Source: Malus domestica (Eukaryota; Streptophyta; Magnoliopsida; Rosales; Rosaceae). From it: a stretch of DNA of 64,000 nucleotides. Below are positions 1 to 13,000 of the stretch, piece after piece; positions within the stretch are counted from its first letter, which is position 1; the number at the start of each line of letters is the position of its first letter. Location: assembly GCF_042453785.1 (NCBI RefSeq), contig NC_091666.1, positions 24,076,501 through 24,140,500 of the forward strand, read 5' to 3'. The notes beneath the pieces were generated by a model. That model was given only the letters and a program-made list of their open reading frames with translations. It did no database searches and was not told the origin of the DNA. The translations under genes were made by a program, and so were the position numbers.

Positions 1-1760
1 AACGGGTTGGGTGGTTAACGGGTCAATCTGTTAATCACCCGTTTAATAACGGATTATTTTGGGTGAACCCGCGAAACCTGTTAACCACCCGTTAAGACCC
101 GTTATTGAGGACTTTTGTGTAATTTCAACAGTCCTAGAATAAAACCCTCAGCACTCAGGTTCCTCACTTCTCTCTCGCAAGTCGCATCGTCGCACGACTT
201 TGCTCTCTGAGATTGAGAGATCGCTCTCTGAGACTGAGAGATCGCTCATCGGCCATCGCTGTGCTCCTTCCCTTCCGAATCCACCACTCTCTCTTTTTGG
301 TAAGCTCCGATTCCCTTCCACCTCTTCTTTCATGCATAACAATATACAGACTGAAATTTGTTCATGGGTTGTGCTCATTCCCTTCCACCTCTGGTTTTCT
401 TTTTCTTTTCTTTTTTTTTTATAAATTTTTTGGTTGTGTTTTGGACAATGGGTTTTGCTTTTTGTTCATGGGTTTTGTGTAAAATTTGTTCATTTGTATT
501 CTCAGATTAAAATTTCCATTTTTGGGTAATTTGGAGCCGTTAATGCCGAGGTGTGTAATTTGGATGACGAAAGAAGAAATGTTTTGTAATTCGTTAATGC
601 CGAGGTGTGTAAATTACATTACTTTGTTAAGTGGGAGATTAAAAACAATTGAGTTTGCTTTGTTTTGCGAATAAACTTTATGCCGAGGTGGGGGATTGAA
701 AAGAAATGTTTTGTAATTCGTTAAGGCTCATGTTTTGCGATTCCGAGGCTCTGGAGTTTGGGTTGGATGTTTATTGTTTATTCGTTAAGGCTCATGCATT
801 GAAAAGTATTTTTGCTTTGTTTTGGTTGGTTTTTGGATTGGAATTGGGTTGTTGTTGTTGTTTGGTTTTATTGAAATTGATACGAACAACATAAGTTACT
901 GCTCAATAAGTTTCTATATCCTCCCTGTGTAGGCATCCTGCTCATACTTATTTCCTTCTATTTTTCTCCTGGCCTTCGAAATGTTTCCATTTTAGGTGCT
1001 TCTTATATTCTATATTCATAGGTGCCTACTGCTTAGTAATTAATTTGATTGATACTTGAGACTCTGTAGTGAATTACCCAAACTTGAGACTCTGGAGTTT
1101 GGGTTGGATGTTTATTGTTTTCCTCTATTACATTGAACATTAGTAATTAATTTGAAGTCATACTTTATATTTTGCACTGTCTCGTGATTGTGGATCGAGA
1201 ACTGGCAGTGGTAATGGTATTTAAGCCATGAAGTTTTCGGGGACATAGACATTATGGATGGATAAACTCTCCATTCTTTTGGGTTTTGACTCATAATGAT
1301 GTTTCCTTCTCTCTTTTGTTTTTAAATTATGTCTCTTGTTTTTGCATTGATTAGTTCTTAAGTTAAATCTTTAGTTTCGAGGCTGTTGTAGATTGTCGAT
1401 GAGAGAAAGAACATGCATTGATTAGGTGCATGTAGTGTAGGGGGAGAGTAAGAGGAGAGATCCTGAGCAAAGTCTCAACTTGTACACGAAGTGGATGCTC
1501 TTTGTGATGAAATTGGGAAGATTTCTGATCAGTAAAGTAATAAAATCTCCTATATTTGAATGTTATTTTCCGAGAAGCTTGAGGGTATACTTGTTAGCTT
1601 AACGAGTGAAACGGGTTGAAACGGGTGACCCGTTAGCTTAACGGATTGGGTTCGGATGACCCGTTAAGCTTAACGGGTTGGGTTCGGGTGATCCGTTAGC
1701 TTAACGGGTCGGGTTCAATCTGATCCAAACCCAATAAACCCGACCCGTTTACAGGTCTAC
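1..1760. mobile_element. hAT-like non-autonomous element, 3' portion (5' end outside window)
   Basis: Both edges are packed with short direct and inverted copies of the motif AACGGGT(C/T)GGGTT and its complement (1-120 and 1608-1750). Such clustered subterminal repeats are typical of Ac-like hAT elements. The right end, read on the minus strand, begins GTAGACCTGTAAACGGGTCG, which resembles a hAT terminal inverted repeat. The left end lies before base 1, so no target-site duplication can be checked. Between the edges there is no transposase. Instead there are short degenerate direct repeats containing GCCGAGGTG and TTTTGTAATTCGTTAA (about 542, 597, 678) and a second pair containing CTCTGGAGTTTGGGTTGG (about 749 and 1091). 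The ORFs here are short and unconvincing. The family assignment is inference from terminal structure. Confidence 0.55.
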
Positions 1761-1766
1761 TTAAAA

Positions 1767-2548
<782 letters not shown>

Positions 2549-3445
2549 ATTAATTAATAATTAGTAGGGCTTAAAAGATGATTAAATGCATGCATAATCT
2601 GCTTTACGTTACATCTGATGAACCAAGTACGAGTCACAGTAAGAGAGAGTATTTATGTGCCTGTACGACTGTACCGTACAGCCGTTTGTACCAAAATTAA
2701 TAAGAAAATATAAAAGGAAATTGTTATTAGTATTTTTGTTTTTAATTATAAAAAGTTTGAAGCGCAAACGAGTATGAATAATAATTCCCTTTTAAAATAC
2801 ACGAAATTGAATATTAGTTTTAAAAAACATGCCCGGTGTAAGTTCATTCTCCAGGAAATCTCTTTTGTAGGTCACGAATGAATAAATCTACATCGGTTTT
2901 TAATTTTTATTTGGGTTTAGAAAGGAATTTTTATTTTGGTATTAGAAAAGAAAGACTCGTGATGTCAGCAAATAGAGATAAATGTTATTAATCGCTTAAC
3001 AAGGCCTTGACGACTGATGGGAGCAAAGGAAAACTCCCACTTCTCTTTCAGAAAAATGGAATTTTCAGACCTTTTTAGGGAAGCAAAGGAAAACATGACC
3101 TTGCTAACATTGGCTCTTAGGCTCTTGTCGACGGGGTTCAAACTCTCGAGTAACGAATTCTCATTTATTGTGCTACAAGGCTACCAAGGTTTTAACTCGA
3201 AAAATAATGCATGTGCAATAATTTCTGACATTTGCAAAATTACCAATTCTAACCAGCATGAATAACGTGAATCGTTTATTAGATTCAATGAAATTATGTA
3301 CAGAAACCTTACACGAGCAATGAAGGTTTCATATTACACGAGCAATGAAGGTTTCATACACAGCTATAAGAAGTTTATCATTTTTTATTTCTCTTTCGAA
3401 GAAAGAAAAGGAGGAGGAGGAAGAAGAAGACGAAGAAAATAAACC
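2549..3445. other. Intergenic and NADS 3' flank
   Basis: No gene is seen. The AT-rich stretch up to about 3250 holds only short unconvincing ORFs. The NADS transcript, read leftwards, probably ends in 3250-3445, where a 25-bp unit containing ACGAGCAATGAAGGTTTCAT is repeated in tandem (about 3310-3358). A GGAGGAGGAAGAAGAAGA purine run lies at 3411-3437, just downstream of the stop codon. Confidence 0.5.
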
Positions 3446-6400
3446 CTAGAGTCCAACATTTGGATTGCCTGAGCCTGCTGCCACAACTCCCATCCCACCT
3501 GCACCATGTGGAGCATCAACCAACTTGTCTTGGTCACTTGAATCTCCCAAATGAACCCTGTCACCGCCCAACTCACGTACGAGATCATCAATCTTCCGGA
3601 ACTGATATGGCCATCTCGCATTGTATACAAATTGGCGAAGGTCAAACCGATTATCCTCGGGTGAATAACTCTGCATGAAGTTGAAATAAAATGAGATATT
3701 CCATTTGATGCTTCACAACACGGATAACATTTTAGACTGAAATTAGTTTCTTAAAGTCGTCATGTTTATACCTCGGCGTGATAGGAAGGTGTTAACACGG
3801 TCATTTTGTGTCGATTGATAGAGTAGTACTTGAAAAAGTGCTTCACTTTCTCGGCCACTTCTCCTGGAGTCAATTTTGCACCCCATCTGTAGCAGAGATT
3901 CTGCAACAAGGAAATCGTATTGTAAGATGAGCGTCCTTAGAGAACTGCAAAAGATTTCACTACTTTACAGAATTGACAATGCAACATGTAAACGTGTCTG
4001 AGAATTCCATGTAAGAAAAATACTATTTGACGACGGAAATGGCAACAGACCAGCCCATACTACTTCAGCGGTTTCCATAAAGCATTAGACTAACCTTGAA
4101 CATGGACATGGGACCACAGCGGAAAATTTTGCGCATCCTTCCATAGACGGAGAGTTCCTCGTATGTCATTCCCATGTCTACTTCATCCAGCTGTTATACA
4201 CAGAACACGCTATTAAATTCACCTATCTCGTATGGATAGGACAGGTGCCAGGACTTGGGAGCAGAAAACATTTTCCGCAGGTACCCCCCTATTACATTTA
4301 ACATGTTTCCAGGAGCAAATTTTACAGTTGAGGAAAAATTACTGATAATGCAATTGGATAGGTAAGGATGAGCTATTACCTGACTATAATTGGAACGTAT
4401 AGGCTCCAGTTCAGCAGTGGGTGGAGCTGCTTCAATATCTGCCAGTGAAGCATAACTAAGATGCGTGGCAGCCCATCGCAAAAATGCCCGAAGATCCTGC
4501 TTACTAATGCTTCCAATAGGATTTATATCAGCTGCGCTGCAGTCATACTGTGCAGGAAAAAGAAGAGTAATCAGATATAAACCAGCAGGCAGATCAAGTT
4601 TATTAAGATACGACAAACTGCCCACAAGTAATAGAATTTATTAGCATACCCCACAAGAAAAATTTATACAATACCTTGGTGAGATAACCACGCAATGCTT
4701 CATCCACATTGGAGCTACCCAAAACAAGATAAAACCCATGTTTGTTATGAACCCAAGGTAGTAGTGATGCAAACATAAAAGCCAGCACCATCCTTATTCT
4801 AGCTTGAATGTTTTGCAAACCTAAGTTCTCACTGTTAGATCCGCCATCTACCTATCAAAATAAAATGAGGTTGAGGAATCAATTTAAAGCACAATTACTG
4901 ACAGTTTTAATGCAATTATGATCAAATCCCAATTACTATAGACATGCAAACATAACAAATGGAGTAATTTGATGCCAGACGGTTTTTACCTTGTATTTTG
5001 GTCGTTTTCCTGTTACTGTTTGAAACAGCGACAGAAGTGCGGAAACAACACCATCTATGGGAACGTCAAGATGCCATGCGCCAATTTCATCTGCTAGAAC
5101 TTTCGCCCGTGACTTTGTTGCTTCAGAGCTGCAAGGAACAAACTACATTAGTATCATTTACGAGCACACATCCGCAAGATGTTGTGATATTGAGAAATCT
5201 GCTGCAAGTCTACAATGGAAACTTCACTAATTTGTAAATAATTGGTTCTCAGGCGTTACTAAAATCCAAAGAAAGAAAAAATTATGATGCCTTCCCCATT
5301 TTATTGTATTTCATTTTCATATTAAATGATGACATTCAATGTTCAATAGAAACCACAAAACATTAAATGTTAATCTTGTTGTAGCATCCAAGAGAAGATT
5401 TTGGTGCTCCTACCTGAAAAACAGTTAATGCACTGGAATTTGCAACATAAGGAAATCAGACGCACACAGAGTAGCGCATGGCTCACACAAGGAAATAGTA
5501 TGTGTAAACTGAACCCACCTGTTTTCAGATCCCATAAAAACAGTATAAAATACTCGTTTTGCGAATTCGTTGCTGTCAGTAGGATACTGTCCATTCTTGT
5601 ATTGTCCAATCCGTATTGCGTCAGCTTTGATTTGTTCATCCCCGTTTGCAATTTCTGCATATATGCATCAGAAATGAATGACACACGTTCAGAGGACAAT
5701 ATTTTCCCAGTAGGATAAGAGAGATGTCGTTTCTGCCTCTGCACCCTCACTACTAGTATAAGTTCAAAGGAGAGACTACCTGATACCTCTGTTCATCCTA
5801 ACCTAAGATACTGGTTTTATGAATAAGTTGTGAGCTAAGACTACTCAAGTTTAATTGAAAATATTATGGTTCAAAATATGGCATATGTATTTCTACAACA
5901 GTAGTATTTGAAAGGCAAAGGATCAATACATGTAATGTTTATCATACGCCTGTAAGAAATGGTTACAGACCCCATCCACCCATCCAGTAAGTAGTCCTTC
6001 TACATTAAATGCAGTGCATAGCCCAGAAGTCAATGGCAACAAAAAATGAAATTATTGTACACAAATTTAGGATTGAAAAACTAACCTTTTACTACAAGCT
6101 GGCACATGCAACCAACTATAGCAGCTACTGAGGAGCTATCAGCTCCACCAGAAAGAGGAAGCAGAAACCCAGAAGCTCCACTTCTTCTTAAATAGTCCCA
6201 TAGCCAGCAAGCAGGACCAAAGGCTATTTCCTCCTCAGGAGAGTGATACTTAATCTGCAAATCATAAGTTATATTTCAATTGTATTAATAAAAACAATGT
6301 TTCCTAAGTACTGTCAAAATATCACAGCTTATCCACATAACTAAATTTTCCGGTGAATTTAAAATTTAAACAGAAGTTTTCCAAAGAAATCATGATAAAT

Positions 6401-8723
6401 TTTTGTTATAGGGTCAGAAATACACATAGATGCGAACTATAAATATTTTTAGGCAAATTCTTGATAAACCAACACTGAGAAACCAAAGGATTTTCTACAA
6501 CGTTTCAATAAATCACTACCCTTTTGACAAAATATATAAATAAATATATCACTACCCCAACTACTTGAGTTGGTCATTGCTAGAACTGGAACTCACCTTC
6601 AGAGGACTAGAAAGGCACATTTTCAGATTAAAAGACTGACAAAGGTTGTATCGTGCCTCCACAAAAGGAACCCTGGTTTTGCAGCTCGCTTGCTCTTGGA
6701 AGCTACTTATCGATCCTCTAAGACTAGCAACCTGCCATTAAGGAAAAAGAAAAGTAAGATATAGTCATTGTAGGAAATTCCAGGAATCTGTGTTAGTAGA
6801 AGAAATCCAAATTCAACAAAATGAGCAACCATTTATGCGTTATTTGGTAGAATAAAAAGACACTGAAATTTAATGTAGCTTTTAAGTGGAACATTCAGAT
6901 ACAAAGACGCTCCTGCACATACAATCTGTGAAAAGAATAACATACCGCTTCTAAATCAATTTGGGCAATCACAACCTCAACATCCTTCAAAGAAAATTGT
7001 GAGCCTTGAGCAATTACATCTCCATTTACGACGACACTAGCACATCCATCTGCCAAAAATTAACCACAGTTCAACAACCAGACAAAATTCATTTACAAGT
7101 TTTTTCCTTGAGCATACAGTGCTGATGCATATATTTACTAGGCAAAATGCATAGCCGGACTGAAGAAAAACATCCATCAATTAATGTATTCTCACGTACC
7201 ATAGTAAAGGCGACCACCATCACACCCCTGGTGATTGCTGTACATGTACACTCCTCCACGAGTGTGAGTAGCGTCTATAAAAGCACGAAGGCGAATATCA
7301 AGCTTTCTAAGTTGGTGATGACTCCCACTTGCATTCATAAAAACTTCAACCCCATTCAATGCAAGCTCAGCATGAGGAGGACTAGGAGTAAAAAGTTCTT
7401 CACAAATTTCAGCAGCAACAGCTCTAATAAGGGAACAATGCTTAAGATTTAGAATTTCCACAAATCAGGTTTCGACTGGAAGAGAATACTATGCTGCAAT
7501 AAGATTACAACTCCTACAACACCAAGGCTGGCCTTGGAGTCATCTGAATTGGAGCACATTTTAGATAAAGTGATAGGATCGACCAACAACTTCTTCTTGC
7601 ACAAGGCACACCTTACAATGTGTTATGAATTTACCAATTGTGATTACATTAATACCAAAACACGGGCAACTGCTTAATAATCATGAATTGTGTAGTTTAC
7701 TCAGTATGTCTTATGAAATATCATTAAGGCGATTTTCAAGGGAGTTGTGGCGCTCATTCTTTATATCTAACAGTTACAAAACTGACGTGGAGGGAAATTT
7801 CTAATAATTTATCTCGCCTAACCAATCCTAAGTTTCATTAGATTTGCTACAAAAGCAACATATTATACACAAAGTCGTAATACAACTGACCAACTGACAA
7901 TAAAGCAAGTAATATTGGTACTTACGTGTCTAGAAACTGTATGTACCCATAACCGAAAGGCACGGATTCCTGTGACAAAGTCTCAGAAATTTCATTTGGC
8001 AACTGAAAGTCCACAAGTTGGTCTCTTTGTTTCCACGCCGTAAACCAACGAAGTTCCCTGTAATTACCATCATTCGCAAGCCACATTTTCGGGCGTATCA
8101 TGATAATCTTTCTGTTCATACAAATTATCTGACAGTTGTAACGCTCCGACCCTTTGATCACAGGCATCCCAAAGCTGCACAATATGCCATCAGTCCAATC
8201 CCCAACTAACAGCTCTTTCAAGCATTCCCATCTGCCAAAAAAAAAAAATCACATTTCTTAATCACCACCAAATATTACCATTAACAATAACTTAAAGTTA
8301 AAACCTCCACCGTAAATTTATCTTTTAAAATACTTTTACCACTTAATTCATCCACAAAAATTCTGTCTTTCTATCACTTAAAACTTAATTCTTACGCAAA
8401 ATGCGAAACCCAATTTCTAATTTGGTTAATTAAACTAAATACGGGCTAATCTTATTCTAATTTATCACTTTTTTCTTCAAAAAACAAAGATTTAACGGAT
8501 GATTTGAAACGTATGGAGTGAGAACTTACGCATGATTAACAGTGTCAAGCTCGAGGAAGTGGTCTTCGCAGCCATAGCCAGTGATCTCAAGCTCCGGACC
8601 TAGACGAATCACGGCGCCGGCCTCCTTAGCCCGAGCTATCGACTCCTTGATGTTGTTCATATTGCAGTCGTAATCCATAGCCCATTGGTTCAAATTACAG
8701 GTTGCGACCTTCAGCAGCCTCAT
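3446..8723 (-). CDS. NADS: Glutamine-dependent NAD+ synthetase
   Basis: This enzyme catalyses the last step of NAD+ synthesis: it amidates nicotinic-acid adenine dinucleotide using ammonia from glutamine and ATP, in the cytosol. Thirteen exons join in frame: 8723-8530, 8231-7926, 7423-7200, 7049-6946, 6731-6597, 6254-6086, 5654-5519, 5128-4990, 4851-4675, 4547-4380, 4190-4095, 3900-3772, 3670-3446. They give 733 aa, the usual plant length. The N-terminal nitrilase-type amidase shows the catalytic triad E44 ([10 protein letters not shown]), K113 (RPKMW) and C174 (AAEICEELF). The C-terminal synthetase has the PP-loop SGGADSS at 356-362. The start chosen is [10 protein letters not shown], as in other plant NADS proteins; an in-frame ATG five codons upstream is possible. 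All introns are GT–AG and no lesion is seen. The gene is head-to-head with ABCF3. Confidence 0.95.
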
Positions 8724-10075
8724 CTCGAACACCTTCAACTCTCCGCGAATTGAATTCTATGGTTTTCTGAATCGATTCGTTGGATGAGAGAATCAGAGAA
8801 AGCTTGGATATATATGAGGCTTCGGCACGTGAGCAATGGAGCAGTGAACGACAATTGGTGGCCTTGTGTTTCCTGGATCCTTGCACGGGTCAAGCCGGTC
8901 TAGTTATTCCGGTTTTGACACGTTTGAAATTTCGAGGTTCCAAGCTGATGCGGAACCGTAACGCGCACGCCTGTGAAAATTCAAATCGGAAGGAGCTGAG
9001 ATTTTTCTACGTAGATGCACAAACTCATGTTCTGATCATATTGAAAAAACTGAAAACTTCTTTGAATATGATCAGAATATGAGTTTGTGCATCTAATGAG
9101 TAAGTCACATACGGCTGTATTTTTTTTTAGAAAAAACGATATTATCTATAGGGTAAGAGAGTGAGTTAAGCCTCGTAATGAGTTAGCAATAATGTGGTTC
9201 AAATTTGTCTTTGGTAAGAATCGAGTCTAAAATCTCTCACTTGCAAGTGAAAAGAAATACCATTATAATGTATTGATACGTGCAATAAAAAAAATTAAGA
9301 CCTCATTTTGAAACTCACCTCAAACTTGAAAAATTAAGTCGATATTCTTCAGACTATTATAGGATATTATGAGGTGGAACGAACATGATTTGAAGGTTTG
9401 AAGAACCATTCGATGTCATTTGTGACATTCTTTTTGATGATATAACTCATATTTAATTCTGGTGTGGGACACTCTTTTTCTCTTCATCCGGCTTGAAATC
9501 CCCAGCAAATTTTTTATCGAGGCCCATTTAATTGCACCCATCGTACTTTACCTCAAAAACACCGAGAATTTCCCATGCTCCACAATACTATATAAAATCC
9601 ATGGTCATAGATGTATGTATTCTCATTTTGACAGGATTCTGATAGAGTTAACAAAAAAGATCATAGCTGCATGCTTTGATGAGTTAGGAATCAATGGTCA
9701 TGGAATTTTAGTTGAATGATCATTGCTCCAATTGGATTAAAGTTGAGGGACCATTGCTACAATTTTCTCTATCTACTAATATGAAAAATAGAGATGAACA
9801 ATGCCCAACTTTCCAACCGGGCCAATCCAATCTAGTCCGATTGTTAGCCCTCCTCCCCTGGCCCAAACATATTGGGCCGAACCAAAACCCGCCAATTTTA
9901 CATGCCTCTTATCGGCCAGGACGCCGTCGTATCAAGCACCATCCTTTCTCCTCTCTGCAAAGATAGTAAAGGCTAGCCGAGCTTCTCTATCGGTTTCCTT
10001 GAATCTCCCAAAACCCTTGCGCGGTGAACCAAACGGATATTTCGTTCTTCTGGATTCGGATTCGGATTCGGAGCA
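8724..10075. promoter_or_regulatory. Bidirectional intergenic region NADS / ABCF3
   Basis: About 1.35 kb separates the two divergent start codons. On the ABCF3 side, 9859-9879 holds two opposed GGCCCA-type motifs (TGGCCCAAACATATTGGGCC), the site II/TCP-type element common in plant translation-related genes. The middle holds a strong hairpin at 9013-9094. A remnant at about 9716-9770 is related to the GGAGCAATGGTC MITE family. No further gene is evident; the ORFs here are short and unlike known proteins. Confidence 0.55.
9013..9094. repeat. Near-perfect inverted repeat (hairpin, 30-bp arms)
   Basis: The left arm 9013-9042 starts AGATGCACAAACTCATGTTC. The right arm 9065-9094 is its reverse complement with one mismatch, separated by a 22-bp A-rich loop. 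No target-site duplication is obvious. It could be a very small foldback MITE or a transcribed hairpin. Confidence 0.8.
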
Positions 10076-13000
10076 ATGACTGTGGCGAGCTCAGTGGTCC
10101 ATGAAGTGTTGGGCCGGCGGGCCGAGGACGTCGACGAGCCCATAATCGAGTACATCGTCAACGTCCTCGCCGACGAGGACTTCGATTTCGGCGAAGACGG
10201 TGAAGGCGCCTTCGAAGCTCTTGGCGAGCTCCTTGTCGGCGCCGGCTGCGTTAGCGACTTCGCTGAGTGTCGCTCCGTAAGTTTTTAATTTTCCTTTAAT
10301 TTCATTTGGTCTGTTTGGCTGCTCAGAAAATGGTGGAAAGTGGAAAAGAAAGTAAAACTGGTAGCTGTAAAACGTTTATTTTGAATCTGGTTGATCATAA
10401 ACGACTTGTGTTTTTCGGAATTGTTGGGTTTATGTTGTTTGCTAAGTGAAAAGATTTCTGATTAGGCTGCTTGTAGAAATTAACAATACTAGTTATGTTG
10501 ATTTCGGAATACGTGGTTTCGCAAGCTTGATTTTTGTATTATTCTTGGAATTTGTGGAGGTTTGATGTAGGTTTGTAGTATGATATTTGACAAGTTTGCG
10601 TTTTTCATTTAATTTGATTTGGTCCATTTGGCCAGTCAGAAAATGCTGTATAGGAAAGTTTTTAAAACTGGTTTTCGTATGAGTAGATTACTGGATTATT
10701 TGCTACGCTAAACTCTAAATCATTTGTTTGAATAGGCATTTTGTTCTTAGCTAAGTGAAAAATTATGATTAGGCATTGTGGAGACGAGGCTTGCTTGTGG
10801 AAATGCTAGTTATATTGGTTCTTGGAAACGTGGTTTTGCAATCTTGAGTTTTGTATTGTTCTTGACATTTGTGGGTTGATGTAGGTTTGTAGTATAATAA
10901 CAGAGAAGTTCGGGAAACATGGGTTGGTTAAAGCGAAACCGACTGTGCGGAGCCTATCAGCACCTGTAAGAATGGATGATGGGATGAATGAGAAGGTAGC
11001 TCCAAAGAAGAAGGTTGAGGTGATTGATGGCCCTGTGTTAACTGAACGTGACCGAGCTAAGATAGAAAGGAAAAAGAGGAAGGATGATCGCCAAAGAGAG
11101 GTAATGTTTCTACGTGAGATATGATTTTGTCAATGAAATTGGTAGAATTTTAGTATGTGAGTTGTATTATTATATCCTAATGTTTATGTGAGCTTTTTTT
11201 TTTTTTTTTTGTTGATATTGAGGAGCAAGATTATTGGTCCATGTTGAGTTTATGTGCTTAGATTGAGGTCATATTCGAGCTAGGTTGTTGGTGCTGAGGA
11301 TTTAAATATTTGAAAGATTGGTTTAGTTTTTTCTAAGTTTTATATTTTCTCCTTTTCGATGTACAGCAACAATACCAAATACATTTAGCAGAAATGGAAG
11401 CAGTCAGGGCTGGAATGCCTGTTGTAAGTGTAAATCATGAAAGTGCTGGTGGCCCGAATGTCAGGGATATCCGTCTGGAAAACTTCAATGTTTCTGTGGG
11501 TGGCCGTGATCTTATTGTGGATGGTTCAGTAACACTTTCTTATGGAAGGCATTATGGTGAGTTTATTTTCCAGTGTATTATGATCCTCTTGCCTTTGTTT
11601 CCAAGTTGAGAGGGCCATCTGTAGTTGTAATATAACTTTTCAGTAGGCATTTGACATTATTGATCTTTTCACGATTCATGAAGGCCTTGTTGGAAGAAAT
11701 GGTACGGGGAAAACAACTTTTCTTAGGCACTTGGCTATGCATGCCATTGATGGCATTCCTAGGAACTTCCAAATATTGCATGTGGAGCAAGAAGTGGTGG
11801 GTGATGATACAACAGCCTTGCAGTGTGTTCTTAACACTGATGTTGAAAGAACTAAGCTTATGGAAGAAGAAGCTAGTCTTCTTGCTCAACAGGTTGAATG
11901 CACATTGTTCTTAATTAGAAGGGAGCTGCTGATGTTGAAAAATTTAGCTTTTCTGTTTATTTTTATTTTTGGCACCGAAAAAAATTTCTGAATGAATTAG
12001 AAGTTTATATTGCTTTTTCACTATGCTTAATAAATTATTTTAACCTGAAGAGGGCACTGGAATTTGAGGACTCAACGGAAAAGGGCAACGGGGAAGTTGA
12101 GAAAGATGCCATTGGGCGGAGACTTCAGGAGATATACAAAAGGCTTGAGTTCATTGATGCTGATTCAGCAGAGTCACGGGCAGCTTCCATTCTTGCGGTC
12201 AGTTCTCCATTTATTGCTGCATAAGTCTTGTACAATTATCTGCTTGGCTTTAGCCTGGTCTATGAAATTTATGATGCTTAGGGCTCTGATTCAACTCTCC
12301 AAAAACTATAATAAATAACGACAAAAAGAAGTGAGGAAAGAAGTTATAAATGCCATCTCATTCTAGGTTGAATTTCTTTGCTGTTATACTGAACTTATAA
12401 ATAATGATATATCACCAAGCCATCAATACTAAGTAACAAATGAAACAGAAAATTCTGCCTGCTGGTGGTGAACCGTGCCATTTAGGTACATTTGCATGGA
12501 GAAATGCTTGTCATCTTGTTCTTTATCTGAGTTGCCATCCTACTGACAAGGAATTTTACAGGGTCTTAGTTTCTCTCCGGAGATGCAGCGAAAACCAACT
12601 AAAGCATTTTCAGGAGGATGGCGAATGCGAATAGCTCTTGCTCGTGCCCTGTTTATAGAGCCTGATTTGTTACTGCTTGATGAACCCACGGTCTATTTTT
12701 CATACTCTTTAGTCTGTTCATTTTTTCAACCAATTTTGTGCATGGTTTTTTTTCACCCTCATGTGTATTTCCTTTTCTCTTTTCAGAACCATCTTGATCT
12801 TCATGCTGTCCTCTGGCTGGAGGCTTACCTGGTGAAGTGGCCAAAAACATGCATAGTTGTTTCTCATGCTAGAGAATTCTTGAACACGGTAATTTATGTG
12901 ATTTATTTTCTTATTTGTTCATTTCAACTGCATTATTAATTAGTATGGTTTCTATAGCACATTAGAATATGCTTTATACGTCATTCCATGTTTTCTTTTT

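Noticed and set aside
148-900. Overlapping ORFs on both strands near the left edge
   Set aside because: They are short and low-complexity, overlap each other, and lie inside a repeat-bounded hAT-like element. No domain is seen.
5401-5750. ORFs of 105 and 126 codons on both strands
   Set aside because: They run across exon 7 and introns of NADS in wrong frames and are shadows of that gene.
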